The notes under the pieces: generated by a model
Told to the model about the DNA's origin: nothing
The model's input: the letters and a program-made list of their open reading frames with translations, nothing else
Database searches by the model: none
Shown here: positions 9,024-18,074 of the stretch, piece after piece
Position numbering within the stretch: the stretch's first letter is position 1
How the letters are laid out: the number at the start of each line of letters is the position of its first letter
Position numbers and translations under genes: made by a program
Source: Paenibacillaceae bacterium
GTDB taxonomy: Bacteria; Bacillota; Bacilli; Paenibacillales; Paenibacillaceae
DNA length: 64,000 nt
Assembly: GCA_004134985.1 (NCBI GenBank)
Contig: REGQ01000060.1
Coordinates: 16,528-80,527 of the forward strand
Direction of reading: 5' to 3'

Positions 9024-10707
9024 TGTCTTTCTCCTCCTTAATTGCATCTTTATTTGTATTCTTTAAATCATCAACAACGGATGCGTCTGTTTTTTTCTTA
9101 TAGATTTCTTGCCTTTCATGATAATATCCTAACGCAAATTCAGCCTGCTCGTGCAAACCAAGTACAGTCGGAAATTCATACAATTGCTCGCTGATCAGTT
9201 GAATTCTTTGCTGATAGCGTATTTCATATCCTTTCTCCACCTTGCCTATTTTGCTTAAATGCCACTTGCTATTACGTATTAATAGTCCAAAGATAGATCG
9301 GGGAGTCGTTGAAGCAGCCGAATAATATCTTGAAGCAATCGTTTCATTTCCGCGAACTGCTTCATATTGTACTGCTTCCAACACCGCAAACAACCTGCCG
9401 CATAGGTAAGGCGGTGTTATTCTAGCGTTATCTAGATCCATTGTCCATTCCCCCTTGTTTTGACTGATCAACCAGCTTTTTATTGCCGCTGCCTGTATCC
9501 ATGTCATTGCGCCTCCTGCCTGAATTCTTCGTAAAATTTTTGAAGCTATCCTCTCGGAAATCCTTCTACCGAAAAGCGCCCAGTTCATCCAATCTTCAAT
9601 ATCATGCTTTTGAATCTCCTTGTTCCCGTCACGGTACATACAAGCCGCTAATAAATAAATACTGGATGGACGCGCCCCTGTCACTTGCTGTGCCCTAAAA
9701 AAGCGGCCAATTTGATTCTTCACCTGCCAGACAGGGGGCTCCATATATTCACGGACGACAAGTCTGGCCTTATTGGCAGACAACGACAAAATACTTACAC
9801 GATGCAAGTTGGAATGATTCTCCGTCCCCCTGAAAGGGGATTCTACTATCCTGCGCACCGCCTCAGGATCAGGAGTCGCTAACAACGACAACGCACTTGC
9901 TAGCTCAGATTCATTTTGTCTGGCCCAGTACACATATGTCACATCGCCAACCTGGATCATATTCGGGCCGCCGCGTCGATCTTTGCTTGCATATTTCTGC
10001 AACAAAAATGAAAGAGCCTGTCCATATTTCTGTTCACATACAAAGCAAGTAGGGGAAATCTCCGAATTTTCCAATCCATATGAAAAATAGGCGCTATCGT
10101 TGGCGGAGATGAGCTTCGCCCTATCCTTGCCCAATGCAAAAGTAATGGAATGGCGCTTCACGGCTGGAGCAGAGCGGCCGCAAATGAAACAAACTCTATC
10201 CACTCCCCCTTTTAAATTGGCATTTAATATAGCTGTTGCCCAAAACTCTTTAACTTCCTTCGCTTCGTGAGGGAAATAGTCCGTTTCCGCTCGAAACAAA
10301 ATAATGTCTTCAGGCTTCATGCCCTCTTGCATCCGCCAATTCTTACACTCTAGTATGTGCACAATCTTTTTAATAACATCATTTTGTGTGGCCTCGCTGC
10401 ATTCGTTCAGCAATTTCAAGTACGCACGGTGACACTCTGCTGCTCTGGCCTCCGCTTTGGCATCACTCGGATTTTTAGACAATTGAAGCACATATTCCGC
10501 TTTGTCAGTCAGCAAAATGGGGGATACGCCCGAAGAACGACTGCGATCGGGAATAATTCGCTGATCGTCTCGTCCGGCCGGAAAAAACTCAAACTGGTCA
10601 TCATTCGTAATAACAGCTGTCCATTGATAGCTTTTACGAGCGTAACCGATCGGCGGCAGATCATTGTCATGCTGTTCGGCAAACTCAACCAATCTGCGCA
10701 TATACAT
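9001..10707 (-). CDS. cas8c: Type I-C CRISPR large subunit Cas8c (Csd1)
   Basis: A 568-residue Cas8c/Csd1, the large subunit of I-C Cascade that recognises the PAM and recruits Cas3. Recognisable segments are the N-terminus LVEFAEQHDNDLPPIGYA, the zinc-binding-like cysteines in VCFICGRSAPAVKRH and SPTCFVCEQKYG, and the C-terminal ALGYYHERQEIYKKK, typical of Csd1. In many I-C systems this gene also encodes the small subunit Cas11c from an internal start; I could not confirm such a start here. The ATG follows the cas5c stop immediately, with ggaggtg nine bases upstream. Length is normal for the family and no break was seen. Confidence 0.95.
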   Translation of the reverse strand: MYMRRLVEFAEQHDNDLPPIGYARKSYQWTAVITNDDQFEFFPAGRDDQRIIPDRSRSSGVSPILLTDKAEYVLQLSKNPSDAKAEARAAECHRAYLKLLNECSEATQNDVIKKIVHILECKNWRMQEGMKPEDIILFRAETDYFPHEAKEVKEFWATAILNANLKGGVDRVCFICGRSAPAVKRHSITFALGKDRAKLISANDSAYFSYGLENSEISPTCFVCEQKYGQALSFLLQKYASKDRRGGPNMIQVGDVTYVYWARQNESELASALSLLATPDPEAVRRIVESPFRGTENHSNLHRVSILSLSANKARLVVREYMEPPVWQVKNQIGRFFRAQQVTGARPSSIYLLAACMYRDGNKEIQKHDIEDWMNWALFGRRISERIASKILRRIQAGGAMTWIQAAAIKSWLISQNKGEWTMDLDNARITPPYLCGRLFAVLEAVQYEAVRGNETIASRYYSAASTTPRSIFGLLIRNSKWHLSKIGKVEKGYEIRYQQRIQLISEQLYEFPTVLGLHEQAEFALGYYHERQEIYKKKTDASVVDDLKNTNKDAIKEEKDNESESNY

Positions 10708-11355
10708 CTAGCCATGCACCTCCTTATATAGATGTCCTGGCACATGCAGCACGCCTTTTTCCAGTTTGGCATCAAAAAAATAAGGGATGGCATATGCGGC
10801 TTTTTGGTCCGAATCTGTAGGAAACTTTATATCGAATAGCATCGGGCCAATGTCCATCGTATCAGAAATCGCCTTTTCATCATCATTGGGCAGAGAAAAA
10901 TGAAGCGAGCATTCCCTTGTCCCAAGATAAGGCCGATGAAAGCACTGTCCTTTTGAGGCTCTTCGTAAAAACATGGAAGAGTATTTCATTTGATTTTCCA
11001 TCGTTGGCTCCTTCAAAATAATCTCCGCTGTAATAACATAAGCTACATCACGCAACATAATAGAGTGACGCAACTGCCGATCATCATTCACTACATAGTC
11101 CCGCCTGCTAGTAACAATGTTGCCAGGCACAATCGAAGCTACTTCATTTCTCAAAATGGAATAATACTGAATTGGCTTCAACACATGGATGCTGATTACC
11201 CGCCACTTGAACTCAGGCTTCCAGAAAACCGCTTCCAAAATTCCCCTCGCGGCGGAGGGAGTTAGTACCGGGTAAGACACGCGTTCCGCCTTCGCTTCAA
11301 CTCTGGTAAAAAGTGCATACTCCCCCCAAACCTTCAACTGCAATAATTGTCCCAT
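10708..11355 (-). CDS. cas5c: Type I-C Cas5 (Cas5c/Cas5d) crRNA processing protein
   Basis: A 215-residue Cas5 of the I-C class, which replaces Cas6: it cleaves pre-crRNA in the repeat hairpin and caps the 5' handle. The N-terminus LKVWGEYALFTRVEAKAERV and VLTPSAARGILEAVFWKPE are the family hallmarks. The segment FLRRASKGQCFHRPYLGTRE is the conserved C-terminal catalytic region. The gene sits four bases after cas3 and directly abuts cas8c, so the operon is tightly coupled. The solitary repeat at 13794 is of the I-C type this enzyme would process. Confidence 0.95.
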   Translation of the reverse strand: MGQLLQLKVWGEYALFTRVEAKAERVSYPVLTPSAARGILEAVFWKPEFKWRVISIHVLKPIQYYSILRNEVASIVPGNIVTSRRDYVVNDDRQLRHSIMLRDVAYVITAEIILKEPTMENQMKYSSMFLRRASKGQCFHRPYLGTRECSLHFSLPNDDEKAISDTMDIGPMLFDIKFPTDSDQKAAYAIPYFFDAKLEKGVLHVPGHLYKEVHG

Positions 11356-11358
11356 TGA

Positions 11359-13521
11359 TCAATCCCCTCCTTCTCCGCTCTGATCCATAATCCCGGTCTT
11401 TGTATCATAATCTCCGTTCCAGATGTACCACCCTTCAGATATTATATCTAATCGTTCTTGATTCTCTTTGAAAAAGCGGCTGTCCTGGTATACACTGACA
11501 GCATACATTTGCGCTTTACGATACCATTCCTTGGTTAAGTACGGCTTTTCTTTGCACGACTGAATTAATTTCTCAAGCTGATCTCCCTCGGCTTGATAAT
11601 GGCGACAAACAACAGACACCGTATCCTGATCAATCATTCGAAACAGCCCATTGACTTCCTCGAATTCAAATGGTTCAAGCTTCCTTAGTCTGTATTTGTC
11701 CAGCAAATCATCTCCTCCAAGCGTGTACAAGCTGCGAAAATACTCTTCGAAAATCCACGGCTCATGCAATGCCTCCACGCCGTATTGATTCAGCAGAAGC
11801 TTCGTTTGCTTCGTCCCTTGGTCAAACATTCCGTGCGGCATCTCCCCTCCGATCAATTCAAAAATAAAAACCTTCCCCGTCTCTGGCCCGCCTTCTCTAT
11901 TAGCCCTTCCTGCCGCCTGAACAATGGAGTCAAGTGGGGACATAGCCCGAAACACTGCTGAAAAATCCAAGTCCACTCCTGCTTCCACTAACGAAGTTGC
12001 AATTACGAGAATAGATTTTTTATTCCGTAAATCCTTCTTAATTTGTTCTACAACCTTTTTCCGGTGGTGGGGACACATCCGATTCGATAGATGATACACT
12101 TTCTGACTGTTCTCTCCTTGATGGGTTGCTTTGCGGTATACCTTATAGGCATCCTTTCTCGTATTCACAATACATAATGCTTGATGTTGCTCCCGCATCT
12201 TGATAACAAGCTCTGAAATAGTAAGCGGCTCTGCTATTCGCACATACTCGACTCGCTTCATTTCCGCGAACAATTTATCGCGGTTCTCATAAATTTCAAT
12301 CGGCTTGCCCATATTGCCGACTACTTGGGAATTATGAAATGACAGCGGCGTAGCGCTGCACAAAACTACAGTGACATTGAAATACTCTATTAATATGTGC
12401 AACGACTTAAAAATTGGAGAAAGTACATGAATAGGCAATTTTTGAAACTCATCCAAAATAATTACACTATCAGACAAGCGGTGAAGCTTCCTCGTCTTGC
12501 TTGTACGATTCGAAAACATACTTTCGAAAAGTTCCACTGTTGTCGTTACGATAATCGGATATGAATCCCAGTTCTCCGCTGCCAGCTTAGCGCGCTCCAT
12601 TGTCTCATTCTTATCATCCTCGTAACTCATCTGGGAATGGTGCTCTAATACGGAATGCTCTCCGAACACCTTTTCATACTGTTTTGCAGTCTGATCAATG
12701 ATGTTCACAAGCGGCAATGCCACAATGACTCGTTTTTTGTTGAATCGCTTAGCATGCTCAAGCGCAAAAGCAATCGAAGCCAAAGTTTTCGCCAAACCAG
12801 TCGGTACAATCAATGAGCGAAAAAATAAAGGCTGCTTCGCCGCTTCCCTGCAAGCTGTGTAAACCTCGTTCCGACGAATATTCACCTTTGTATCTGAAGC
12901 ATTTTTCCGCAGGTCAGTCATGTAGATCTGTAATTTATTATCTAGTTGCTGTATAGAGAGTCGTTGTCCTTTTCGCTTTGCGCTCTTCTCAGAATTGAAG
13001 TACCATTCTGTATCCAGAAAATCAGCATCTACTAACGCGGAAAAGCACATTCTGGTCAGCATTTCCTTATATGCCAATAAACCTTTACTGTCCACCTTCC
13101 CTGCTGGCGTCTTCACCTCGGGCTGCTGCAATATTGGAAAGCGCTTTAAAAGTGATTTTATTAGACTCATTTCTTGCTGTGATAACGCCGGAATTGCTTT
13201 TAAGTATTCTTCGGCGTTAGGTATCTTCTCATCGAACACCCTTCTCAAATTCGGCAGCCCTGCATGATGCCCAGCCACAAGTACAGCCGACATTAACACA
13301 CGTTCATCTTGTGTATCACCAAGTATGGCACTAAGTACAATTGAACCTCCGAGCGCATGTTTGACCGACCCGCGAACTTTTCTAGGTGAGTTTATGTATT
13401 GCATGTATGGGGGCGATTTCTTGCCTAAATCATGTGCGATCACAGCAATAACAGTAATCCCGTACGGATCAAACGAGCGGCTAAAACGCCTGGCTCGAAA
13501 ATAGGTCCCTCTTACATGCAT
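11359..13521 (-). CDS. cas3: CRISPR nuclease-helicase Cas3 (type I-C), possibly longer at the N-terminus
   Basis: HD nuclease plus SF2 helicase. HD motifs visible are MHVRG, HDLGKK, VKHALGG and AGHHAGLPN. Helicase motifs are VILDEFQKL, CSATP, ATSLVEAGVDLDF and QAAGRANREG. Motif I reads VPTGLAKTL: the glycine normally just before the lysine (GxGKT) is alanine (codon GCG at about 12800), which could impair ATP binding. The ATG at 13521 has no ribosome site. The frame stays open another 24 codons, and includes RYIAHAPVT, the usual Cas3 start, preceded by a gaaggtg motif and an ATT codon at 13578. True initiation may therefore be at a non-standard codon. This is the first gene of the cas operon. 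Confidence 0.9.
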   Translation of the reverse strand: MHVRGTYFRARRFSRSFDPYGITVIAVIAHDLGKKSPPYMQYINSPRKVRGSVKHALGGSIVLSAILGDTQDERVLMSAVLVAGHHAGLPNLRRVFDEKIPNAEEYLKAIPALSQQEMSLIKSLLKRFPILQQPEVKTPAGKVDSKGLLAYKEMLTRMCFSALVDADFLDTEWYFNSEKSAKRKGQRLSIQQLDNKLQIYMTDLRKNASDTKVNIRRNEVYTACREAAKQPLFFRSLIVPTGLAKTLASIAFALEHAKRFNKKRVIVALPLVNIIDQTAKQYEKVFGEHSVLEHHSQMSYEDDKNETMERAKLAAENWDSYPIIVTTTVELFESMFSNRTSKTRKLHRLSDSVIILDEFQKLPIHVLSPIFKSLHILIEYFNVTVVLCSATPLSFHNSQVVGNMGKPIEIYENRDKLFAEMKRVEYVRIAEPLTISELVIKMREQHQALCIVNTRKDAYKVYRKATHQGENSQKVYHLSNRMCPHHRKKVVEQIKKDLRNKKSILVIATSLVEAGVDLDFSAVFRAMSPLDSIVQAAGRANREGGPETGKVFIFELIGGEMPHGMFDQGTKQTKLLLNQYGVEALHEPWIFEEYFRSLYTLGGDDLLDKYRLRKLEPFEFEEVNGLFRMIDQDTVSVVCRHYQAEGDQLEKLIQSCKEKPYLTKEWYRKAQMYAVSVYQDSRFFKENQERLDIISEGWYIWNGDYDTKTGIMDQSGEGGD

Positions 13522-13714
13522 ATTTAAATCATGCGGTTCTTGGTCTTTAGTGACAGGAGCATGAGCAATATATCTAATTTTATCACCTTCTATGATTTAT
13601 AAATTTATATATTGTGAAATTGTTATTTATTTTATAATCTCAATATAATGGAAACGTTTTCTATTTGCAATAGTTTTTTTAATTTTCTGAAAAATAATCA
13701 AGCCCCTACTAAAA

Positions 13715-13750
13715 AAACAAACTGCCGAGAAGTTGCTCGGCAGTTTGTTT
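13715..13750 (-). terminator. Strong intrinsic terminator between CRISPR repeat and cas3
   Basis: A perfect 15-bp stem (13715-13729 with 13736-13750, loop of six) followed on the minus strand by seven T residues. It would end transcription coming leftward from the CRISPR repeat before it enters cas3, so cas3 needs its own promoter in 13580-13710. Confidence 0.85.
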
Positions 13751-13793
13751 TAATACTAACAAGTTCACATATATCGAAAATCTCTAACTCATA

Positions 13794-13825
13794 ATTTCAA
13801 TCCACGCACCCGCATGGGGTGCGAA
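13794..13825 (-). CRISPR. Solitary type I-C CRISPR repeat
   Basis: A single 32-base unit whose minus-strand reading ends GGTGCGTGGATTGAAAT and contains the CGCACCC...GGGTGCG hairpin, the classic I-C repeat. The first base differs from the usual G. No second repeat was found at the expected 65-base spacing on either side or elsewhere in the window, so this is the relic of an array, or an array reduced to one repeat. It has the same orientation as the cas genes. Confidence 0.8.
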
Positions 13826-13888
13826 TCCGCTACTCCAGCATAGCACATAAGAAAAAATATTCAAAGCGTCTGTATTCTGTGGCTTTCA

Positions 13889-13951
13889 TCATTCCCTCAC
13901 CAGCAAGACTAAGCACTCCACATGTGCCGAGGTGACAGGAAGTACAGACTC
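13889..13951 (-). repeat. RlmD-tail / attachment-like repeat, copy 2
   Basis: The minus strand reads S-V-L-P-V-T-S-A-H-V-E-C-L-V-L-L-V-R-E-stop, an unbroken copy of the tail. Upstream of the core it shares about 20 further bases with copy 7 (ctgtactycctgtcamctcg). It bounds the CRISPR segment on the right. Confidence 0.65.
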
Positions 13952-14054
13952 AACTAGAAAGACATTTTCTCAATATTCAATAATCAGAGTAGGTTTAAAT
14001 TCTGATAGATTCTCCGCTATAATATATTGGAAGACTTGACCTATAAAATATACT

Positions 14055-14231
14055 TCAGTTTGGTGATTGTAAGTCCCCTGGTAACTGCTCTCCCACTTTG
14101 TAGTTGCCCAACTGTGATTCGAGCGTTGGTGCAAGCAAGGCGATCAGATCGACCACGCCACCGTAAGAAAACGATCCGAAATTGGAAAACTTAAACGACC
14201 GGGTAATTGCCTTACAAGTCAAAATCGTCAT
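14055..14231 (-). CDS. Small unrecognised ORF coupled to the preceding gene
   Basis: A 58-codon frame starting MTILTCKAITRSF and ending EQLPGDLQSPN. Its ATG overlaps the stop codon of the truncated NAD(P)-binding gene in an ATGA arrangement, which suggests translational coupling. I do not recognise the protein. It contains a moderately hydrophobic middle (GGVVDLIALLAPTL) but no clear membrane helix. As the neighbour is truncated, this may itself be a chance or relic frame. Confidence 0.3.
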   Translation of the reverse strand: MTILTCKAITRSFKFSNFGSFSYGGVVDLIALLAPTLESQLGNYKVGEQLPGDLQSPN

Positions 14232-14656
14232 CGTCCAACATTAACGATCTTCCTGACCCATGCTGGCTCACTCGTCGCCGCCCGTACGAGGCAGTCAGTA
14301 CAGTCTGAGAAGGGAAGTGGCAGGAATGGAGCGATACGGGCTGAGGGGCCAGCCGTATATTTCAAAGTGCCAGCCACGTCACGAAGTCCGGCCGGTCGTA
14401 CAATAACCCAATCTAGGTTGCTCCGTTGCACCGCACGCTCGGCAATGGCCTTGTCCTTGATCGCTTTCGAGAAGAAACGCCGATTAATGCGTATTACCCA
14501 CCGATTGACTGCGGAAAGTTCTTTCCCGTCGCTCAGACCAATGCCGCTCTGCATGACTAGGCGCTTAACCCCAGCACGCTGATAGGCCTCAAGGATATTC
14601 GGGATTCCCTCGGACATGACGGTACCCGGCGAAAAGTTTGCCGCAAGTGTATTCAT
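14228..14656 (-). pseudogene. NAD(P)H-binding (NmrA/SDR-like) protein, 5'-truncated
   Basis: 142 residues that correspond to the C-terminal two thirds of an atypical SDR / NAD(P)H-binding protein. Visible features are YQRAGVKRLVMQSGIGLSD, the AERAVQRSNLDWVIVRPAGL stretch, typical of this family where the active-site lysine/tyrosine region is relaxed, and a closing VRKIVNVGR. The N-terminal Rossmann motif GxxGxxG, expected about 60 residues earlier, is missing, so the gene has lost its 5' end and should not bind the cofactor. A gaggggaa motif precedes the ATG, so a short protein could still be made. Confidence 0.6.
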
Positions 14657-14882
14657 GATTCCCCTCGATTGGGGGCATTGCTTGAACGGAATCTTGAAAC
14701 TGATTTACCATTTGCATGAAGGAAACTTAGCAGCATCTCAGTCGCGTCGCCTTCCATCGGAGCAAGCCATTGTCTGTAGCTATTGTCCTCGAGTTCATCG
14801 GCACTTGAAATGAATAATTACCGGATGTTACATTTAGATAGTTGGATATAGTCACTACTAGAAAAGAAAAGAGGGATGACAC

Positions 14883-15371
14883 ATGGGAATGCGCGGATAC
14901 TACTTTGCTATTGATGAACAACTGGTGCAGCAAATCGCTGCAGGTGACATTGCATTGAAGAGTTTGAAAATAGACGATTATCCCGGACTGGACATTGATA
15001 GATCCTGGGAGGCGATTCACTACTTGCTTTGTGGAGATATTGCCGATGGTGAGCCCCCTTTTGGCTATGTTGTTCCGCTGACGTCAGACAAAGGCATCGA
15101 TTTTGGCTCATTCGGGGCGTTTTCCTTGCGCGCCAAGCAAGTTGCAGAAGCACTTCAGGCTATGTCTGAGCTGGATGAAGCGCAGCTCCGCTTGCGATAT
15201 GATTTCCCCACCATGCTCAAGGAAGAAGTATATCCTCTCGAGCCTGGCATTGTTTCAGACGAGGATGATGACGCGTTTTTTGCTTACATACTGCAGTATT
15301 TTAACGAAATCCGGCGTTTCTTTAGCCAAGCTGCAGCCGAGGGCAAAGGTATCATCTTCTATATTTTCTGA
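14883..15371 (+). CDS. YfbM-like DUF1877 family protein
   Basis: A 162-residue cytosolic protein beginning MGMRGYYFAIDEQLVQQ, the typical start of DUF1877/YfbM proteins. The middle WEAIHYLLCGDIADGEPPFG and the C-terminal YFNEIRRFFSQAAAEGKGII fit the family. Its molecular role is unknown; relatives are common on mobile regions and are sometimes placed among immunity-like proteins. A gagggatgac ribosome site lies before the ATG. It stands alone on the plus strand between attachment-like copies 2 and 3, together with the truncated NAD(P)-binding gene. Confidence 0.85.
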   Translation: MGMRGYYFAIDEQLVQQIAAGDIALKSLKIDDYPGLDIDRSWEAIHYLLCGDIADGEPPFGYVVPLTSDKGIDFGSFGAFSLRAKQVAEALQAMSELDEAQLRLRYDFPTMLKEEVYPLEPGIVSDEDDDAFFAYILQYFNEIRRFFSQAAAEGKGIIFYIF

Positions 15372-15394
15372 TTCCAATCCTATCGCAAGCGGGT

Positions 15395-15448
15395 CTAACA
15401 AAACTCTTTCCTCACCAACACCACACAACATTCCACATGTGTGGTGTC
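15395..15448 (-). repeat. RlmD-tail / attachment-like repeat, copy 3
   Basis: The minus strand reads D-T-T-H-V-E-C-C-V-V-L-V-R-K-E-F-C-stop, an unbroken tail. The core cacatgtggaatg differs from the consensus by one base. Confidence 0.65.
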
Positions 15449-15530
15449 TTAATATATCGACAAATAATTGCGGGCTTTGAAAGCTGTTTCAATCATCAAA
15501 AGATGTCCGGGTGAGTTTCACTTTTTACCA

Positions 15531-16532
15531 TTAGAATAACGATCTTAACTTCTCTTTAATACTATTTATAATCATTTGTCCCGTGTTTACTTCTGTAAGT
15601 GTAATGTCCCACATCACGGAATTAGTAATCGGATTTGGGTCATCATTAATTAATTTAATGGTAAGTTCATTGGCTCCGTTTAGAGGGATTTGAAAAGTAT
15701 CCTGATTCAATCCACTTTCAGCTGATAAACCCAATGAATAAATTTCTGTGCCATCTGCAATAAAAATGATGTCACTTCTCCCATTGCTTGCAGTGTCGAT
15801 TACATCATCTGGTATAGCGGCATTGCCTGCTATTCTTGTATATTTGCCATTTAAAAGATACGTAAACTCGTTCGTTCTTGTATTTTTTCTACTGTATACA
15901 TTGATTTGAGGCTCAACCTTTTTTCCGACTGAAGTAAAACTTAAGAGGGTTTCATCCCACAGTACAGACCCATCTTTTAATGTAAGTTCATTCAGGGCTA
16001 CGACTTCGCCGCCTCCCTTTTCTAAATAATTATTGATGCCACCAACAATAGCAATGACTCCAATTGAAAGTACAATGGCTGTTAAGATGATTCGACAGAT
16101 CCCTTTAAATTTATCTCGATCACGGCGCACTAACCGCTGTGCCAAAAATCCTACCGCCGCCCCTAATGTATTAATTATGATATCGTCAATATCAAAGGAT
16201 CCTAAACGAGTAAGCATTTGTAAGATTTCAACAATCGTAATAGACAGAATAAATAAGGATATAAATCGAATGAAATTACAACGAAACAGAAGTGGGATGA
16301 CAATTCCAAAAGGTATAAATGCTACAAAGTTGCCCAACTCAAAAAACCAAATTTGAAAGTTCCTTCCCATTGGAAAGTGTAAAGGAATCCCTTCAGGTAT
16401 TAAACTATAACGCATGCTAGAATCTTGAAGAAAAGAAGCTCTGTTGAAACCTAAATACAAAAAATAGAAGGTCAAAACGGTATATAATGCTAACGCTATT
16501 ATAGTGATTTTTCGTAACTTTCCTTGATACAT
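15531..16532 (-). CDS. VanZ family membrane protein with extracytoplasmic C-terminal domain
   Basis: A 333-residue protein. The N-terminal part carries four hydrophobic segments and VanZ-like features (NFVAFIPFGIVIPLLF, TIVEILQMLTRLGSFDIDD and INTLGAAVGFL; the FDIDDxxxNTLG motif is diagnostic). After a fifth membrane segment near residue 165 comes an outside domain of about 160 residues with TSNGRSDIIFIADGTEIYSL-type sequence and a closing VMWDITLTEVN, a beta-rich carbohydrate-binding-like module. VanZ relatives alter glycopeptide susceptibility, but most are of unknown role. The start at 16532 is chosen for its aaaggga ribosome site; an upstream ATG 15 codons earlier lacks one. A monocistronic gene. 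Confidence 0.85.
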   Translation of the reverse strand: MYQGKLRKITIIALALYTVLTFYFLYLGFNRASFLQDSSMRYSLIPEGIPLHFPMGRNFQIWFFELGNFVAFIPFGIVIPLLFRCNFIRFISLFILSITIVEILQMLTRLGSFDIDDIIINTLGAAVGFLAQRLVRRDRDKFKGICRIILTAIVLSIGVIAIVGGINNYLEKGGGEVVALNELTLKDGSVLWDETLLSFTSVGKKVEPQINVYSRKNTRTNEFTYLLNGKYTRIAGNAAIPDDVIDTASNGRSDIIFIADGTEIYSLGLSAESGLNQDTFQIPLNGANELTIKLINDDPNPITNSVMWDITLTEVNTGQMIINSIKEKLRSLF

Positions 16533-17274
16533 AATGACATCCCTTTCTTTTTTGCAAAACGACAAATGTACGTCCAATTAATATTGAAATTGTTGCTACT
16601 TTGAGGACAGTTTATATACATGTACAATACGTACGATATCATTTTAGAGAACAAAAATAAAATATATGTTAATCTTCTCTTTATATTCCCTAATGATTGC
16701 TTTGATCTTAGACCTAATATGCCCCCTTTTATTCGTTGAATTCTGCCCTTAAATCAATCCGGACCTTTGAAGTAGCCGCTGAATATTTCATAATTATGGC
16801 TCAAAACCAAAATCAGATCTTGACGAGCCGCGGGTGTGTTGCTGCGGGCTTGCAGGGTGCTTCCCATCGCCATTCAAAGCCAGATTTCTTATCTCACTTT
16901 TCATAAGGTTGAAATCCGGCTTTAAAAAGCGACCACTTCGTTTGTCCAGCATCCCTGCATCCCTCCGCGGCACCTTTCGCAGGGGCAAGGAATGATTTTG
17001 AGATAGAGCCGTAATTATTTTTCAATATTGGTAAAATCATTCTCCTATGTTAGCACGATTAAATGAAGTAGCCTAGTTATTTTTCCCAACTAGACCTGTT
17101 ACTACAACATTTCTCCCACAGACCAATGTTTGACTTAAATTCATCCCTTTTGGTCAGCAGAATTTACATGATAATCTGTATCAAAACAACGGATAGATTT
17201 AATGCAACCAATTTCATTATTAATCGTTAATAAAAGATAATAAGCTCATTGAAATTGAGAGGAGAATTTAATTC
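16533..17274. other. Intergenic region, no gene recognised
   Basis: About 740 bases between two divergently transcribed genes (VanZ to the left, signal peptidase to the right), so both promoters should be here. A 64-codon minus frame at 16794-16988 is arginine- and proline-rich with no family resemblance and is probably not coding. Confidence 0.35.
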
Positions 17275-17790
17275 ATGAAAACAATAAAAGAATGGGGAAT
17301 AATTTTTCTAATTGCAATCGTTGCGTCATTTACGATTAAAACATTTGTCGCAGAAGCTATGGTTGTTCCAACTGGCTCGATGCTTCCAACCATTCAAATT
17401 AATGACCGATTAATTGTTGAGAAAATAATATGGATGGATGATTATCAGTTTGGTGATATTGTTGTATTTTATCCACCTATACCCGAGAAAGTTAACGAAA
17501 GGTATGTAAAAAGACTCATAGGAATTTCTGGTGATGTGATTGAAATTAAGAACGGGGCACTGATTCGTAACGGTGTAAAAGTATCGGAAACTTACTTAAA
17601 TGAGCCAATTCGATATGAATTCGGTCCGATTACTGTCCCCGAAAACAAATACTTTTTTTTAGGTGACAACCGTAATGAAAGTTCGGACTCTCATTTGTGG
17701 GCTAACCCTTTCGTGGATAAAGAAAAGTTGATAGGGAAGGTAGTTTTAAAAATTTCAACGCATTTAATTGATAAGAGGGATTTAAGGTAA
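17275..17790 (+). CDS. lepB: Type I signal peptidase
   Basis: A 171-residue type I signal peptidase of the short Gram-positive class, which removes signal peptides on the outer face of the membrane. One N-terminal membrane anchor (IIFLIAIVASFTIKTFV) is followed by box B with the catalytic serine in VPTGSMLPTI, box D with the general-base lysine in YVKRLIGISGD, and box E GDNRNESSDSHLW. All catalytic elements are intact. A gaggagaa ribosome site precedes the ATG. No partner gene is adjacent; a large lipoprotein gene (processed by a different peptidase) follows on the other strand. It is probably one of several paralogues in the genome. Confidence 0.95.
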   Translation: MKTIKEWGIIFLIAIVASFTIKTFVAEAMVVPTGSMLPTIQINDRLIVEKIIWMDDYQFGDIVVFYPPIPEKVNERYVKRLIGISGDVIEIKNGALIRNGVKVSETYLNEPIRYEFGPITVPENKYFFLGDNRNESSDSHLWANPFVDKEKLIGKVVLKISTHLIDKRDLR

Positions 17791-17901
17791 ACTTTTTGCT
17801 ATCTCCGATCGAAGCCAATCCTAATGACAGAAGCAACGTCATAACTGTAGTATTAAAAAATCGTTCTTCATTATATCAGCCTCGCAATAAAAGGATGTTC
17901 C

Positions 17902-17976
17902 AGGAGTCTGTCCGACGAAAACCGCAACTTGTATAGCTCACGCATTATTCCCAAGGAGTCCTTCGGACAGACTCCT
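17902..17976. repeat. Direct repeat copy A with internal inverted repeat
   Basis: Positions 17902-17933 (AGGAGTCTGTCCGACGAAAA, then a further 12 bases) recur at 20795-20826 with about two mismatches. Within the left copy's flank the first 14 bases return inverted at 17963-17976. The pair brackets the lipoprotein gene and resembles the outer end of an insertion sequence, but no transposase is present. Confidence 0.5.
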
Positions 17977-18074
17977 TGGGTAGTCACTTATGTCGAATTC
18001 ATATGCAAGGAAATCAATGGATGGGAGTCTGAAAGCGGCTGTGCGATATGATCCGTTTGATCTGAGCGACCCCA

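Noticed and set aside
13826..13888. A full CRISPR array around the I-C repeat
   Set aside because: No second repeat at spacer distance on either side; only one unit can be supported.
16794..16988. A 64-codon minus-strand frame
   Set aside because: No ribosome site, biased composition and no recognisable motif.
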